Notes under the pieces: model-generated
Database searches by the model: none
The model's input: only the letters and a program-made list of their open reading frames with translations
Told to the model about the DNA's origin: nothing
Shown here: one piece after another, positions 6,501 through 10,766 of the stretch
Position numbering within the stretch: position 1 is the first letter of the stretch
How the letters are laid out: every line of letters starts with the position of its first letter
Made by a program: the position numbers and the translations under genes
DNA from: Goniomonas avonlea
Lineage: Eukaryota; Cryptophyceae; Goniomonadida; Goniomonadaceae
NCBI GenBank assembly: GCA_003573635.1
Contig: QUTJ01031492.1
Coordinates: 1-12,200, forward strand
Reading direction: 5' to 3'
DNA: 12,200 bases

Positions 6501-7663
6501 CCCCTGCCATTCACACAGACCAGGTCCCCCGCGTCCCACTCGCTCACACACAGCACCCCGCCCACACTGAAAAGCCACGCTCACACCTTGATCTTGACCT
6601 ACACACCTTGACCTCTTGACCTACTCACACCTTGACCTTGACCTACTCACTCACACCTTGAGCAGAGTCCTGCTGCCGACCCGGCTCGCCCTAGCAATGT
6701 TGTTGACGGCATCGGTTCGCCAGAACGCTTCACGACGCAGTTGCTTGACTGACCTACTCGCCTTGTTGACCTCCACCTGACCTACTTGACCTACTCGCAC
6801 CTTGTTGACCTCCACCTTGACCTACTTGACCTACTCACACCTTCTTGACCTACTCGACCTACTCACACCGTGCTGACCTACACCTTGACCTACTTGACCT
6901 ACTCGCACCTTGCTGACCTACTCACACCTACTTGACCTACTCACACCGTGTTGACCTACTCACTCACACCTTGAGCAGAGTCCTGCTGCCGACCCGGCTC
7001 GCCCAGCTAGCAATGTTGTTGACGGCATCGGTTCGACCAGAACGCTCCACGACGCAGTTCCTGCCGGTGCCCAGGTGCGCACCTCTTCACTGGCTCTCTT
7101 CTGTGTGTGTTGGTGTCGGAGTCGGTGTCTTGACCTTGCTAGCAACGGCACCGCCACCGCCTCCCTGTCTCGCACCGTCTGTCTCGGCCTCTGTCTCTCT
7201 GTCACCGCCACTCTGTCGAGGCCTCACACTCTCACTCTTCCAACTGCATGTGTGACCCATCTTTACCCAGCTGACAGACGGTGCGAGACAGGGAGGCTTC
7301 TCTGTCACCGCCACTCCGTCTCGGCCTCACACTCTCACTCTTCCAACTGCGTGCGTGACCTGCTGACACGCACACCAACAGCTCAACGTCACCCTCGACC
7401 TCGGAACCTCGTGGACGACCAAGAACGTCACCTTCGTGCTGGTCCGGACCGACCCCCCCGTGACCAGCTACTCTGTGGCGACATCCCACGACAACGCGCA
7501 CTGGGCCACGGCTGTCCCCACCACCAACGTCAGTCCCACTGCCCAGAGCGACGTCCTGGTCCCTACGACCCGGACCGTTGCTGCTCGGTACTGGAAACTT
7601 ACGATGATCCGCGGGACCAGCGCTCTGTCGGTGTACACCGTCAGCCTGTACGGCCCCGAGTAA
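453..7663 (+). CDS. Gene A: multi-exon beta-propeller / Sushi-like / discoidin-like protein, 5' end not found
   Basis: Eleven exons were assembled by eye: 453-566, 936-1035, 1756-1913, 2665-2773, 3935-4043, 4266-4381, 4714-4849, 5255-5496, 6214-6396, 6979-7074 and 7382-7663. All introns are GT-AG and all junction phases agree, giving 547 codons and a TAA stop. Domains in order are propeller blades (about residues 1-196, with GGEF, VGGD and 'LALFSHKLYAGT'), a six-Cys Sushi/CCP-like module (215-279, Trp271), and two discoidin-like beta-sandwiches (about 290-420 and 423-547, with 'NVVDG', 'TLDLG' and 'ARYWKL'). These domains are typical of extracellular adhesion or carbohydrate-binding proteins, so a surface or secreted role is inferred. 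The start and any signal peptide lie upstream of 453 or outside the window. Exon 9's acceptor and anything before 453 are least certain. No enzyme active site was recognised. Confidence 0.75.
842..902. repeat. Pyrimidine tract in gene A intron (567-935)
   Basis: This is an almost pure C/T run (CCCTCC, CCTTCC) upstream of the exon 2 acceptor. It may act as an extended polypyrimidine tract. The rest of the intron shows no gene. Confidence 0.7.
936..1035 (+). CDS. Gene A exon 2: blade with GGEF motif
   Basis: The acceptor CCTCAG ends at 935 and the donor GTGTGT starts at 1036, with phase 2 in and phase 0 out. It encodes 'VGDLLFIGGEF' followed by 'NAADQIILSS', the 'G-D-L-aromatic-V/I-G-G-x-F ... 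N' signature of delta-60/Rax2/kelch-like beta-propeller blades. Confidence 0.8.
1045..1175. repeat. TTCTGACCGCTGTC minisatellite
   Basis: Six copies of TTCTGACC(GC/AT)TGTC are separated by short CT-rich spacers that alternate between 'CCTCCTCG' and 'TC' types, suggesting a two-unit higher-order repeat. It starts 10 nt after the exon 2 donor, inside intron 1036-1755. Confidence 0.9.
1441..1620. repeat. GTGACAGTGG degenerate minisatellite
   Basis: About seven occurrences of GTGACAGTG are interspersed with GTTGNTG motifs. This is a second, unrelated array in the same intron as the CTGACCGC array. The AT-rich stretch 1288-1435 between the two contains an 8-bp inverted repeat (1288-1295 with 1313-1320) but nothing recognisable. 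Confidence 0.8.
1756..1913 (+). CDS. Gene A exon 3: propeller blade with VGGD motif
   Basis: The acceptor CCTCCGCAG ends at 1755 and the donor GTACGT starts at 1914, with phase 0 in and phase 2 out. The exon reads 'GLAVINFGNASS', then 'VKALALYATSSKLGVFVGGD', the inner-strand motif of the next blade. The phase-2 junction to exon 4 makes an Asn codon. Confidence 0.8.
1965..2037. repeat. GTGATGG repeat
   Basis: Tandem GTGATGGGT/GTGATTTGT units lie in intron 1914-2664, about 50 nt after the exon 3 donor. Confidence 0.85.
2154..2178. repeat. (AC)n microsatellite
   Basis: About 12 perfect AC dinucleotides lie within intron 1914-2664. Confidence 0.95.
2311..2468. repeat. GTGTTGAGTGAGGG minisatellite
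   Basis: Degenerate G/T-rich units (GTGTTGAGTGAGGG, GTTGTGAAGTG) show an internal duplication of roughly 70-100 nt. This is the third array in intron 1914-2664. Confidence 0.8.
2665..2773 (+). CDS. Gene A exon 4: propeller blade
   Basis: The acceptor TCTCTTGCAG ends at 2664 and the donor GTCAGT starts at 2774, with phase 2 in and phase 0 out. It encodes 'FNLITGLWEQP' and 'VKSLALFSHKLYAGT', the end of one blade and the start of the next. A second, phase-compatible copy of its 3' two thirds lies 185 bp downstream (2886-2958). Confidence 0.8.
2714..3055. repeat. 185-bp imperfect tandem duplication including part of exon 4
   Basis: Unit 1 (2714-2848) covers the 3' part of exon 4, its donor and about 75 nt of intron. 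Unit 2 (2899-3055) repeats this with substitutions and a short insertion. Both units hold 'CCCATAAACTCT' and 'GGCACGGTCAGTACGCACAC'. The start-to-start offset is 185 bp. Confidence 0.85.
2886..2958 (+). CDS. Duplicate, splice-competent copy of gene A exon 4 (candidate alternative exon)
   Basis: This copy keeps the frame open and has its own acceptor (CAGTTTCAG ending at 2885) and the same donor GTCAGT at 2959. At 73 nt its phases (2 in, 0 out) are identical to exon 4, so it could replace it. It encodes 'TLIPSVMSLALFSHKLSAGT' where exon 4 has 'TLTPSVKSLALFSHKLYAGT'. It lacks the 'SFFMFNLITGLW' part. Whether it is used cannot be told from sequence. Confidence 0.45.
3072..3742. repeat. TTCACCACCACTACC minisatellite with higher-order structure
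   Basis: About 670 nt are built from TTCACC/ACCACC/ACTACC modules. The landmark 'GGCCCTAGTACTG' recurs at 3538, 3604 and 3682 with more diverged copies earlier, so there is a superimposed longer period of about 65-80 nt. It fills most of intron 2774-3934 and, because stop codons are excluded by composition, creates long spurious ORFs on both strands. Confidence 0.9.
3743..3835. repeat. CTGC/CTGT/CCGT tetramer array
   Basis: A tetranucleotide array (CTGCCTGT, then CCGTCCGT, then CTGTCTG) abuts the TTCACC array. Confidence 0.9.
3836..3903. repeat. GGGTGCATGTGGGTGGTCTG repeat
   Basis: Two full copies and one partial copy of a G/T-rich unit of about 20-45 nt lie just before the exon 5 acceptor region. 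Confidence 0.75.
3935..4043 (+). CDS. Gene A exon 5: last visible propeller blade
   Basis: The acceptor TGTGCCCGCAG ends at 3934 and the donor GTGAGT starts at 4044, with phase 0 in and phase 1 out. It encodes 'GLHMLDLDAPLLHWQAVALP' and then 'VESIAVCDG', again the blade-ending Asp/Trp pattern. The donor region is repeated at 4113-4143. Confidence 0.8.
4016..4143. repeat. Duplicated 5' splice-site segment (97-bp offset)
   Basis: The segments 4016-4046 and 4113-4143 match in 30 of 31 bases and span the end of exon 5 and its GGTGGTGAG donor. A third partial copy lies at about 4153-4178. The second donor would add 97 nt and shift the frame, reaching a stop at the repeated donor (TGA, 4142-4144). 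Confidence 0.85.
4266..4381 (+). CDS. Gene A exon 6: first half of Sushi/CCP-like module
   Basis: The acceptor ATCCCGCAG ends at 4265 and the donor GTACGC starts at 4382, with phase 1 in and phase 0 out. It encodes a linker and then 'YCSPLEATAPASGTLGTCG', matching the start of protist Sushi-type repeats (C-x-P-L-x-A-P-x-x-G-x-L-G-x-C). Cysteines 215 and 231 are the first two of six. Confidence 0.8.
4576..4622. repeat. (GCTGGT)n hexamer microsatellite
   Basis: Nearly eight perfect GCTGGT copies lie in intron 4382-4713. Any frame across it reads as a two-residue repeat, so it is not evidence of coding. Confidence 0.95.
4714..4849 (+). CDS. Gene A exon 7: second half of Sushi/CCP-like module
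   Basis: The acceptor CCTCCGGCAG ends at 4713 and the donor GTGCGC starts at 4850, with phase 0 in and phase 1 out. It encodes 'LGTLCQAQCDTGFWVYG', 'RIC' and 'GIWSSGSAVCC', giving Cys241, 245, 258, 278 and 279 and the conserved Trp271. A second in-phase acceptor (AGCACAG, exon from 4741) is possible but would drop two cysteines, so it is less likely. Confidence 0.8.
4905..5172. repeat. G-rich GGTGGTGATGGGAGG minisatellite (G-quadruplex potential)
   Basis: This array fills intron 4850-5254. Its + strand is almost free of C. Segments such as 4956-4975 contain four runs of three or more G within 20 nt, the classic quadruplex pattern, and several repeats of this exist. Confidence 0.9.
5255..5496 (+). 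CDS. Gene A exon 8: first discoidin-like sandwich, N-terminal part
   Basis: The acceptor CTGCAACAG ends at 5254 and the donor GTGCAA starts at 5497, with phase 1 in and phase 0 out. It reads 'SSDNWAAQTNVPSQTN', then 'HFALTLGTATVGTVVVVWEY' and 'IERVTLS', the 'x-L-x-L-G...V...V-x-h-x-W' beta-strand series of an F5/8 type C-like fold. The match is by pattern only. Confidence 0.7.
5660..5915. repeat. CTTCCTGTCACCCTC minisatellite
   Basis: C/T-rich units of about 15-18 nt (CTTCCTGTCACCCTCCTG) lie in intron 5497-6213. They keep + strand reading frames open by composition, so the long ORF across them is spurious. Confidence 0.9.
6022..6137. repeat. 58-bp imperfect tandem duplication
   Basis: Copies at about 6022-6079 and 6080-6137 share 'ACTCC(G/A)TACAC', 'TGCAGCCC' and 'ACTTGGAGCC'. 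They lie at the 3' end of intron 5497-6213. Confidence 0.7.
6214..6396 (+). CDS. Gene A exon 9: first discoidin-like sandwich, C-terminal part
   Basis: I chose the acceptor GTGCTTTCGACAG ending at 6213 and the donor GTGCGT at 6397, with phase 0 in and out. It encodes 'DTTFSFTPQPARSIVLELW' and 'AAYGIRFVQVF', where 'AAYGIRF' corresponds to the 'ARYIR' strand of F5/8C domains. An alternative acceptor (GTTTGAG, exon from 6160) is also in phase and would add 18 residues. An earlier donor at 6346 (GTCTTT) is weaker. Confidence 0.65.
6585..6972. repeat. CTTGACCTACTCACAC minisatellite
   Basis: Variable units of TTGACCTAC(T)(CACAC)CTTG occupy intron 6397-6978, interrupted by a broken exon copy at 6661-6740. 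The stretch 6638-6660 recurs exactly at 6951-6973, so array and exon were duplicated together with a 313-bp offset. Confidence 0.9.
6661..6740 (+). pseudogene. Broken duplicate of gene A exon 10
   Basis: It is nearly identical to 6974-7057 but lacks 3 nt after 'CGGCTCGCCC' and 1 nt after 'CGGTTCG'. The second loss shifts the frame. Similarity stops after 'CGACGCAGTT', so it has no donor. It is an inactive intronic exon copy. Confidence 0.85.
6979..7074 (+). CDS. Gene A exon 10: start of second discoidin-like domain
   Basis: The acceptor is a tandem GAGCAG, so the exon starts at 6976 or 6979, both in phase 0; the donor GTGCGC starts at 7075. It encodes 'ARPASNVVDGIGSTRTLHD', the 'A-x-x-V-x-D-G' opening of F5/8C domains. 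A damaged copy lies 313 bp upstream. Confidence 0.75.
7159..7297. repeat. 25-bp perfect inverted repeat in the last intron
   Basis: Arm 7159-7183 (core CTCCCTGTCTCGCACCGTCT) is exactly complementary to 7273-7297, with an 89-nt spacer. The pre-mRNA of intron 7075-7381 could fold into a long hairpin. Confidence 0.9.
7195..7357. repeat. 103-bp-offset direct duplication
   Basis: About 60 nt starting TCTGTCACCGCCACTC and ending CCAACTGC(A/G)TG(T/C)GTGACC occur at about 7198 and 7301. This overlaps the inverted repeat in the same intron. Confidence 0.85.
7382..7663 (+). CDS. Gene A terminal exon: second discoidin-like domain and stop
   Basis: The acceptor CACCAACAG ends at 7381 and the frame runs 93 codons to TAA at 7661-7663. 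It encodes 'LNVTLDLGTSWTTKNVTFVL', 'SYSVATSHDNAHWATAV' and 'AARYWKLTM', a clear F5/8 type C (discoidin) core, ending 'VYTVSLYGPE'. TGTAA, the usual green-algal poly(A) signal, occurs 44 nt after the stop, but one pentamer is weak evidence. Confidence 0.85.
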   Translation, partial: LNVTLDLGTSWTTKNVTFVLVRTDPPVTSYSVATSHDNAHWATAVPTTNVSPTAQSDVLVPTTRTVAARYWKLTMIRGTSALSVYTVSLYGPE

Positions 7664-7687
7664 CCGTCGCGACATCTATATTGCCAC

Positions 7688-8390
7688 TTTCAGGCCAGAA
7701 CGGGCTTGTAAATTTGATAGCGGAGGGGATAATTGCAAGCCCCAGCTCTCCGGAGGCATTCTGTTTGGGACGCCCCAGCTCGTCTCGTAATCAATGAATC
7801 TCAGTTAATTCTATCCCTTGCCCACGGGTCGCTATCTTTTTGTGGAGTTGATTCCTTTACGCGCTACACCGTCGCAATGTGTATGTGTGTGTGTGTGTCA
7901 ACCCTAGGCAGATCTACGGATCTGTGGCTGCTATGCAGTTCCTAGTGGTTTCAATAATCTCTATCTCTCTATCTCGCCACGTCCCCCGACAGAACGGGGT
8001 TGTAAAGTGAAGAGAGGAGAGCCGGGGACAGTTCGAAAGACCCCAGCTCCCGCGGGGCATTGAATTTCTTCTGTGTTTGACACTCCGGCTCGGCTTGTAA
8101 TCAATGAACCTCAGCTAATTCTATGGGGTTCCTTAGCCCACGGGTCGCTAACTTTTGTGGAATTGATTCGCCCCTTTAAACCGACACCCGTAGTACCCCT
8201 GACAGACTCGGGAACTAATTTTGAAAATAGCGGAGACTCTGAGCCTTCAAAAGGCTTAGAGCTCTTAGGGCATAATTCGAAAGCCCCCGGGCGATCTTCT
8301 GTGTTCGGGTCGCTCTGGCTCGTCTCCTCAGAAATGATCTCAGCCAATATATATCCAAGCGGTCTTTTGTGGAATTATTAATCGCAGGGG
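7688..8390. repeat. Three diverged tandem copies of a 210-310 bp element downstream of gene A
   Basis: Copies lie at about 7690-7860, 7984-8172 and 8196-8388. Shared landmarks are '(GA)CAGAACGGG' at the left, 'GTAATCAATGAA(T/C)CTCAG(T/C)TAATTCTAT' in the middle, 'GCCCACGGGTCGCTA' in the first two, and 'TTTTGTGGA(A/G)TT' at the right. The third copy is the most diverged. No terminal inverted repeats or coding are evident, so it may be a non-autonomous dispersed element. Confidence 0.75.
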
Positions 8391-8411
8391 AAACGTGCTT
8401 TAAGTCGACAG

Positions 8412-8490
8412 GGCGGGAATATTAAGTGGTTCGAGCTGGTGGGAATATTAGCGGTTCGAGCTAGGGTGGAAATATTAGCGGTTCTGGAGC
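8412..8490. repeat. 27-bp repeat, three copies
   Basis: Copies of about GTGGGAATATTAGCGGTTCG start near 8413, 8440 and 8467. The remainder of 8391-9236 shows nothing I recognise except GA tracts and short unsupported ORFs. Confidence 0.8.
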
Positions 8491-8937
8491 CTCGGAGCTA
8501 GGCGGCGAATGGAAACAAATTCGTGTCCGCACCGTGGCACGCATACAAGCTCCTGAACTTATTTGCTTGCACCCGGGCCGGTAAAGGACGCAGGCCATAT
8601 TGGTCGGACGTTAGCTGGACACCACGGAGAGCCGTCAGTCCCATTAGCCCAGCCGGCCGGAGTCTCGCGGCCAAGGTGCACATATATATATTGTCATTTC
8701 TGATTCCGATTTTTTAAGCTTGAATTGAATTGCCGTATCCCCGGTAGGACATCGATCCCTGCCGGCCTGGGGCTCCAGGCTCCGAGCGCTCGAGATATTG
8801 TGACATATATAGCATGTATAGCCGCCGGCGCTGAAACAGCATTCCCGAAGCACTGGGGGCGCAGGCCCCTCGCGTCACGGCGTTCTGACGCAGCCGGTTT
8901 CGTAATCAAGGCGGCTCCGTTCCCCCCTGGCAGAGGC

Positions 8938-9031
8938 GAGAGAGAGAGAGAGTGTGTGTTCAAGCACCGGCGACGAAACTGTGGAGCAGCCACAGATCTG
9001 TCTGTGCTAGGAGCAGGATAGAGGAGAGAAT

Positions 9032-9067
<36 letters not shown>
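8938..9067. repeat. (GA)n microsatellites
   Basis: There is a short GA run at about 8938-8952 and a perfect run of 16 GA units at 9036-9067. The sequence between them is not repetitive. Confidence 0.9.
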
Positions 9068-9070
<3 letters not shown>

Positions 9071-9236
9071 GCACTGAGCCGTCCCAGTGGCCGAACCTCT
9101 TGTTGGCGCTCAAAAACTGGTATGCGCCGGATTTTTAAGATGCAGGAACCAGAGGTTCCAGACAGTGACCACCCACCCTCTGGTGTGGTTGTTTTTGAAT
9201 GGACGTTGGCCCCTGGAGCTATTGTGTTTACGATAG

Positions 9237-9492
9237 ACTAATATAAAATCTGAGTTATCCCCGGCAGGAACCAGAAATATCAGTGTGCACGATTTCACAG
9301 GATCCACCTACATTGCAAGGCATCATCACAACCCAGTCACTCGAGACACTGTGACCGTCACGCAAGTTTATTTACAATACTCAGTGACAGTTGTAGAGTA
9401 CAGAACGGCCGCCGTTGTTTACAACACCCAGTCACAGCTTCGAGTCCAGAACGAGCCAGGTGTGTACAGAACAAACACTACTAGTGTCCAGG
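9237..9492 (+). other. Orphan Thr/Val-rich open frame, possible exon
   Basis: The frame is open from 9237. A plausible acceptor (CCCCGGCAG) ends at 9267 and a GTTTAC donor follows CCAG at 9493. The translation is rich in T, V, Y and N ('VTVTQVYLQYSVTVVEYRTA'), consistent with beta strands. Two imperfect 40-nt units (about 9366-9410 and 9415-9455) repeat within it. No family was recognised and no start codon context is convincing. Confidence 0.3.
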
Positions 9493-9727
9493 TTTACACA
9501 CACTCGAACGAGGCTCGTGACGACCTTGATGTGGGTTGTGGGTGGTGCGAGTGATGTATGTTGTGAGTGTCGCGTGATGACTCAGATGTGGGTGAGTGGT
9601 GTCAGTAATGCACGTCACAATGCATTGACGTTAAACCTGCGCGCCCATCTTGTTGTAAACCTCTGCGTAACACTGACTCTCGCTCACACCACCTACACAC
9701 CCACACACCAGTCAATCGCAGGTGGAC

Positions 9728-10150
9728 ACTACACATCCAGATCAACCACAACGCTCCCGACCCCCGAAGTTGTGACATTGCTCAAGCCCGCAGTCCCCTG
9801 ACCAAGACACTACACATCCAGATCAACTACAACGCGACCCCCGAACTTGTGACAGTGCTCGCAGTCCCGTGACCAGGAAACTACACATCCAGATCAACTA
9901 CAACGCGACCCCCGAACTTGTGACAGTGCTCGCAGTCCCGTGACCAGGAAACTACACATCCAGATCAACTACAACGCGACCCCCGAACTTGTGACAATGC
10001 TCGCAGTCCCGTGACCAGGAAACTACACATCCAGATCAACTACAACGCGACCCCCGAACTTGTGACAATGCTCGCAGTCCCGTGACCAGGAAACTACACA
10101 TCCAGATCAACTACAACGCTCCCGACCCCCGAACTTGTGACAGTGCTCGA
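9728..10150. repeat. 71-bp tandem array with longer edge units
   Basis: Unit starts are at 9728, 9809, 9880, 9951, 10022 and 10093. The first unit is 81 nt and the next four are exactly 71 nt and near-identical. The last partial unit again has the long form at its TCCC and AGCC insertion sites. In one frame each inner unit encodes 'LHIQINYNATPELVTVLAVP' followed by TGA, so the array is not one continuous coding stretch. Confidence 0.95.
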
Positions 10151-10172
10151 GCCCGCCGTCACCGTAACCACT

Positions 10173-10331
10173 ATGTTGCTGCTACTGCTGCTTGTTGCGC
10201 CGACATCCGCAGAGGCTGCAGCAGTGTGCCGCGAGCCACTCGCCGACGACGCACTCGAAAACGACGTTGTGCCAGAGGGCGCAGTGCCGTGGCCTTGGCC
10301 TCCTCCTGCCACTGCGAGGGGGGGGGGGTAA
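10173..10331 (+). CDS. Short ORF with signal-peptide-like start (doubtful)
   Basis: ATG at 10173 opens 'MLLLLLLVAPTSAEAAA', which looks like a secretion signal with an A-x-A cleavage site, then an acidic and Pro/Trp-rich tail ending in Gly from an 11-G run (10318-10328) and TAA. A GTAAGC donor directly follows the G run (10328), so it could be a first exon. It is convergent to gene B. It may equally be chance in GC-rich sequence. Confidence 0.25.
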   Translation: MLLLLLLVAPTSAEAAAVCREPLADDALENDVVPEGAVPWPWPPPATARGGG

Positions 10332-10375
10332 GCGCACGCTCGTGAGCGCCGTGCAGTTTTTCACAAACGTGGCCA

Positions 10376-10423
10376 CGTGGATTCAGAGGTGTGAACACGG
10401 TCACCTCGACCTCTGAATCCACG
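10376..10423. other. 15-bp perfect inverted repeat (hairpin) at the gene B stop codon
   Basis: Arm 10376-10390 (CGTGGATTCAGAGGT) pairs perfectly with 10409-10423, and the 18-nt loop contains an extra 4-bp GTGA/TCAC pairing. The gene B stop (10401-10403) lies in the loop. It may act in 3' end formation or be a recombination relic. Confidence 0.85.
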
Positions 10424-10766
10424 CGGTGCGAAAACATGGTGTCAGGACTCTTGAGTTCACGCGGCCTGAAACGTTCACGATCATCCATCGAGGTTCTGGT
10501 GAACACTGTCCGTCATCTCTGAACGCACCGCTAGGTCCTGCTGCCGCGTCCTGTGACGCTGCTGAGGTTTGCCCCCCGGCTGTTGGGCCTGCTGCCACCG
10601 TTGGGTCTACCGCCACCTCTCTTGCCAGTGTGGGAGCCGCGGCAGCCAGCACCGCGCCGTTGGACTCCTCTGACTGTGGTCTCGAAGGGCTCTCAGTGCG
10701 AGCTCCTGGGCCACCCATCAAAATTGCGTGTCGATTCGTGATTCGACGGTCAAGAGTCGTCAGCGC
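10401..10766 (-). CDS. Gene B exon 5: 'DRRITNRHAILMGG' and low-complexity tail
   Basis: The acceptor is CTTCAACAG. The first 19 residues match the usual C-terminal end of this methyltransferase type. About 100 more residues rich in Ala, Gly, Ser and Pro run to the stop. The tail could be lineage-specific or could hide a further intron. Confidence 0.75.
   Translation of the reverse strand, partial: ALTTLDRRITNRHAILMGGPGARTESPSRPQSEESNGAVLAAAAPTLAREVAVDPTVAAGPTAGGQTSAASQDAAAGPSGAFRDDGQCSPEPRWMIVNVSGRVNSRVLTPCFRTAWIQRSR

Noticed and set aside
5131-6570. 479-residue + strand ORF
   Set aside because: It reads through exon 8, the C-rich minisatellite intron and exon 9. The middle is pure repeat composition, and real domain motifs occur only in the two exons.
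7733-8381. ORFs sharing 'PARLVINE.QLIL..LAHGSL'
   Set aside because: The shared peptide reflects the tandem nucleotide repeat. Frames break in each copy and no third-position conservation pattern can be argued by eye.
8430-8490. Pol III B-box-like GGTTCGAGCT in the 27-bp repeat, suggesting a tRNA or SINE
   Set aside because: There is no A box, acceptor stem or cloverleaf around it, and the B-box consensus is incomplete.
8747-8766. CCGG-TAGG ... CCCTGCCGG imperfect hairpin resembling a tRNA T-arm
   Set aside because: The rest of a tRNA cannot be found on either strand.
8498-8853. Overlapping 61-69 residue ORFs on both strands
   Set aside because: They are short, have no motif, no splice support and no repeat-independent signal.
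9728-10150. CRISPR array
   Set aside because: The whole 71-bp unit is repeated, with no unique spacers, in eukaryotic-type DNA.
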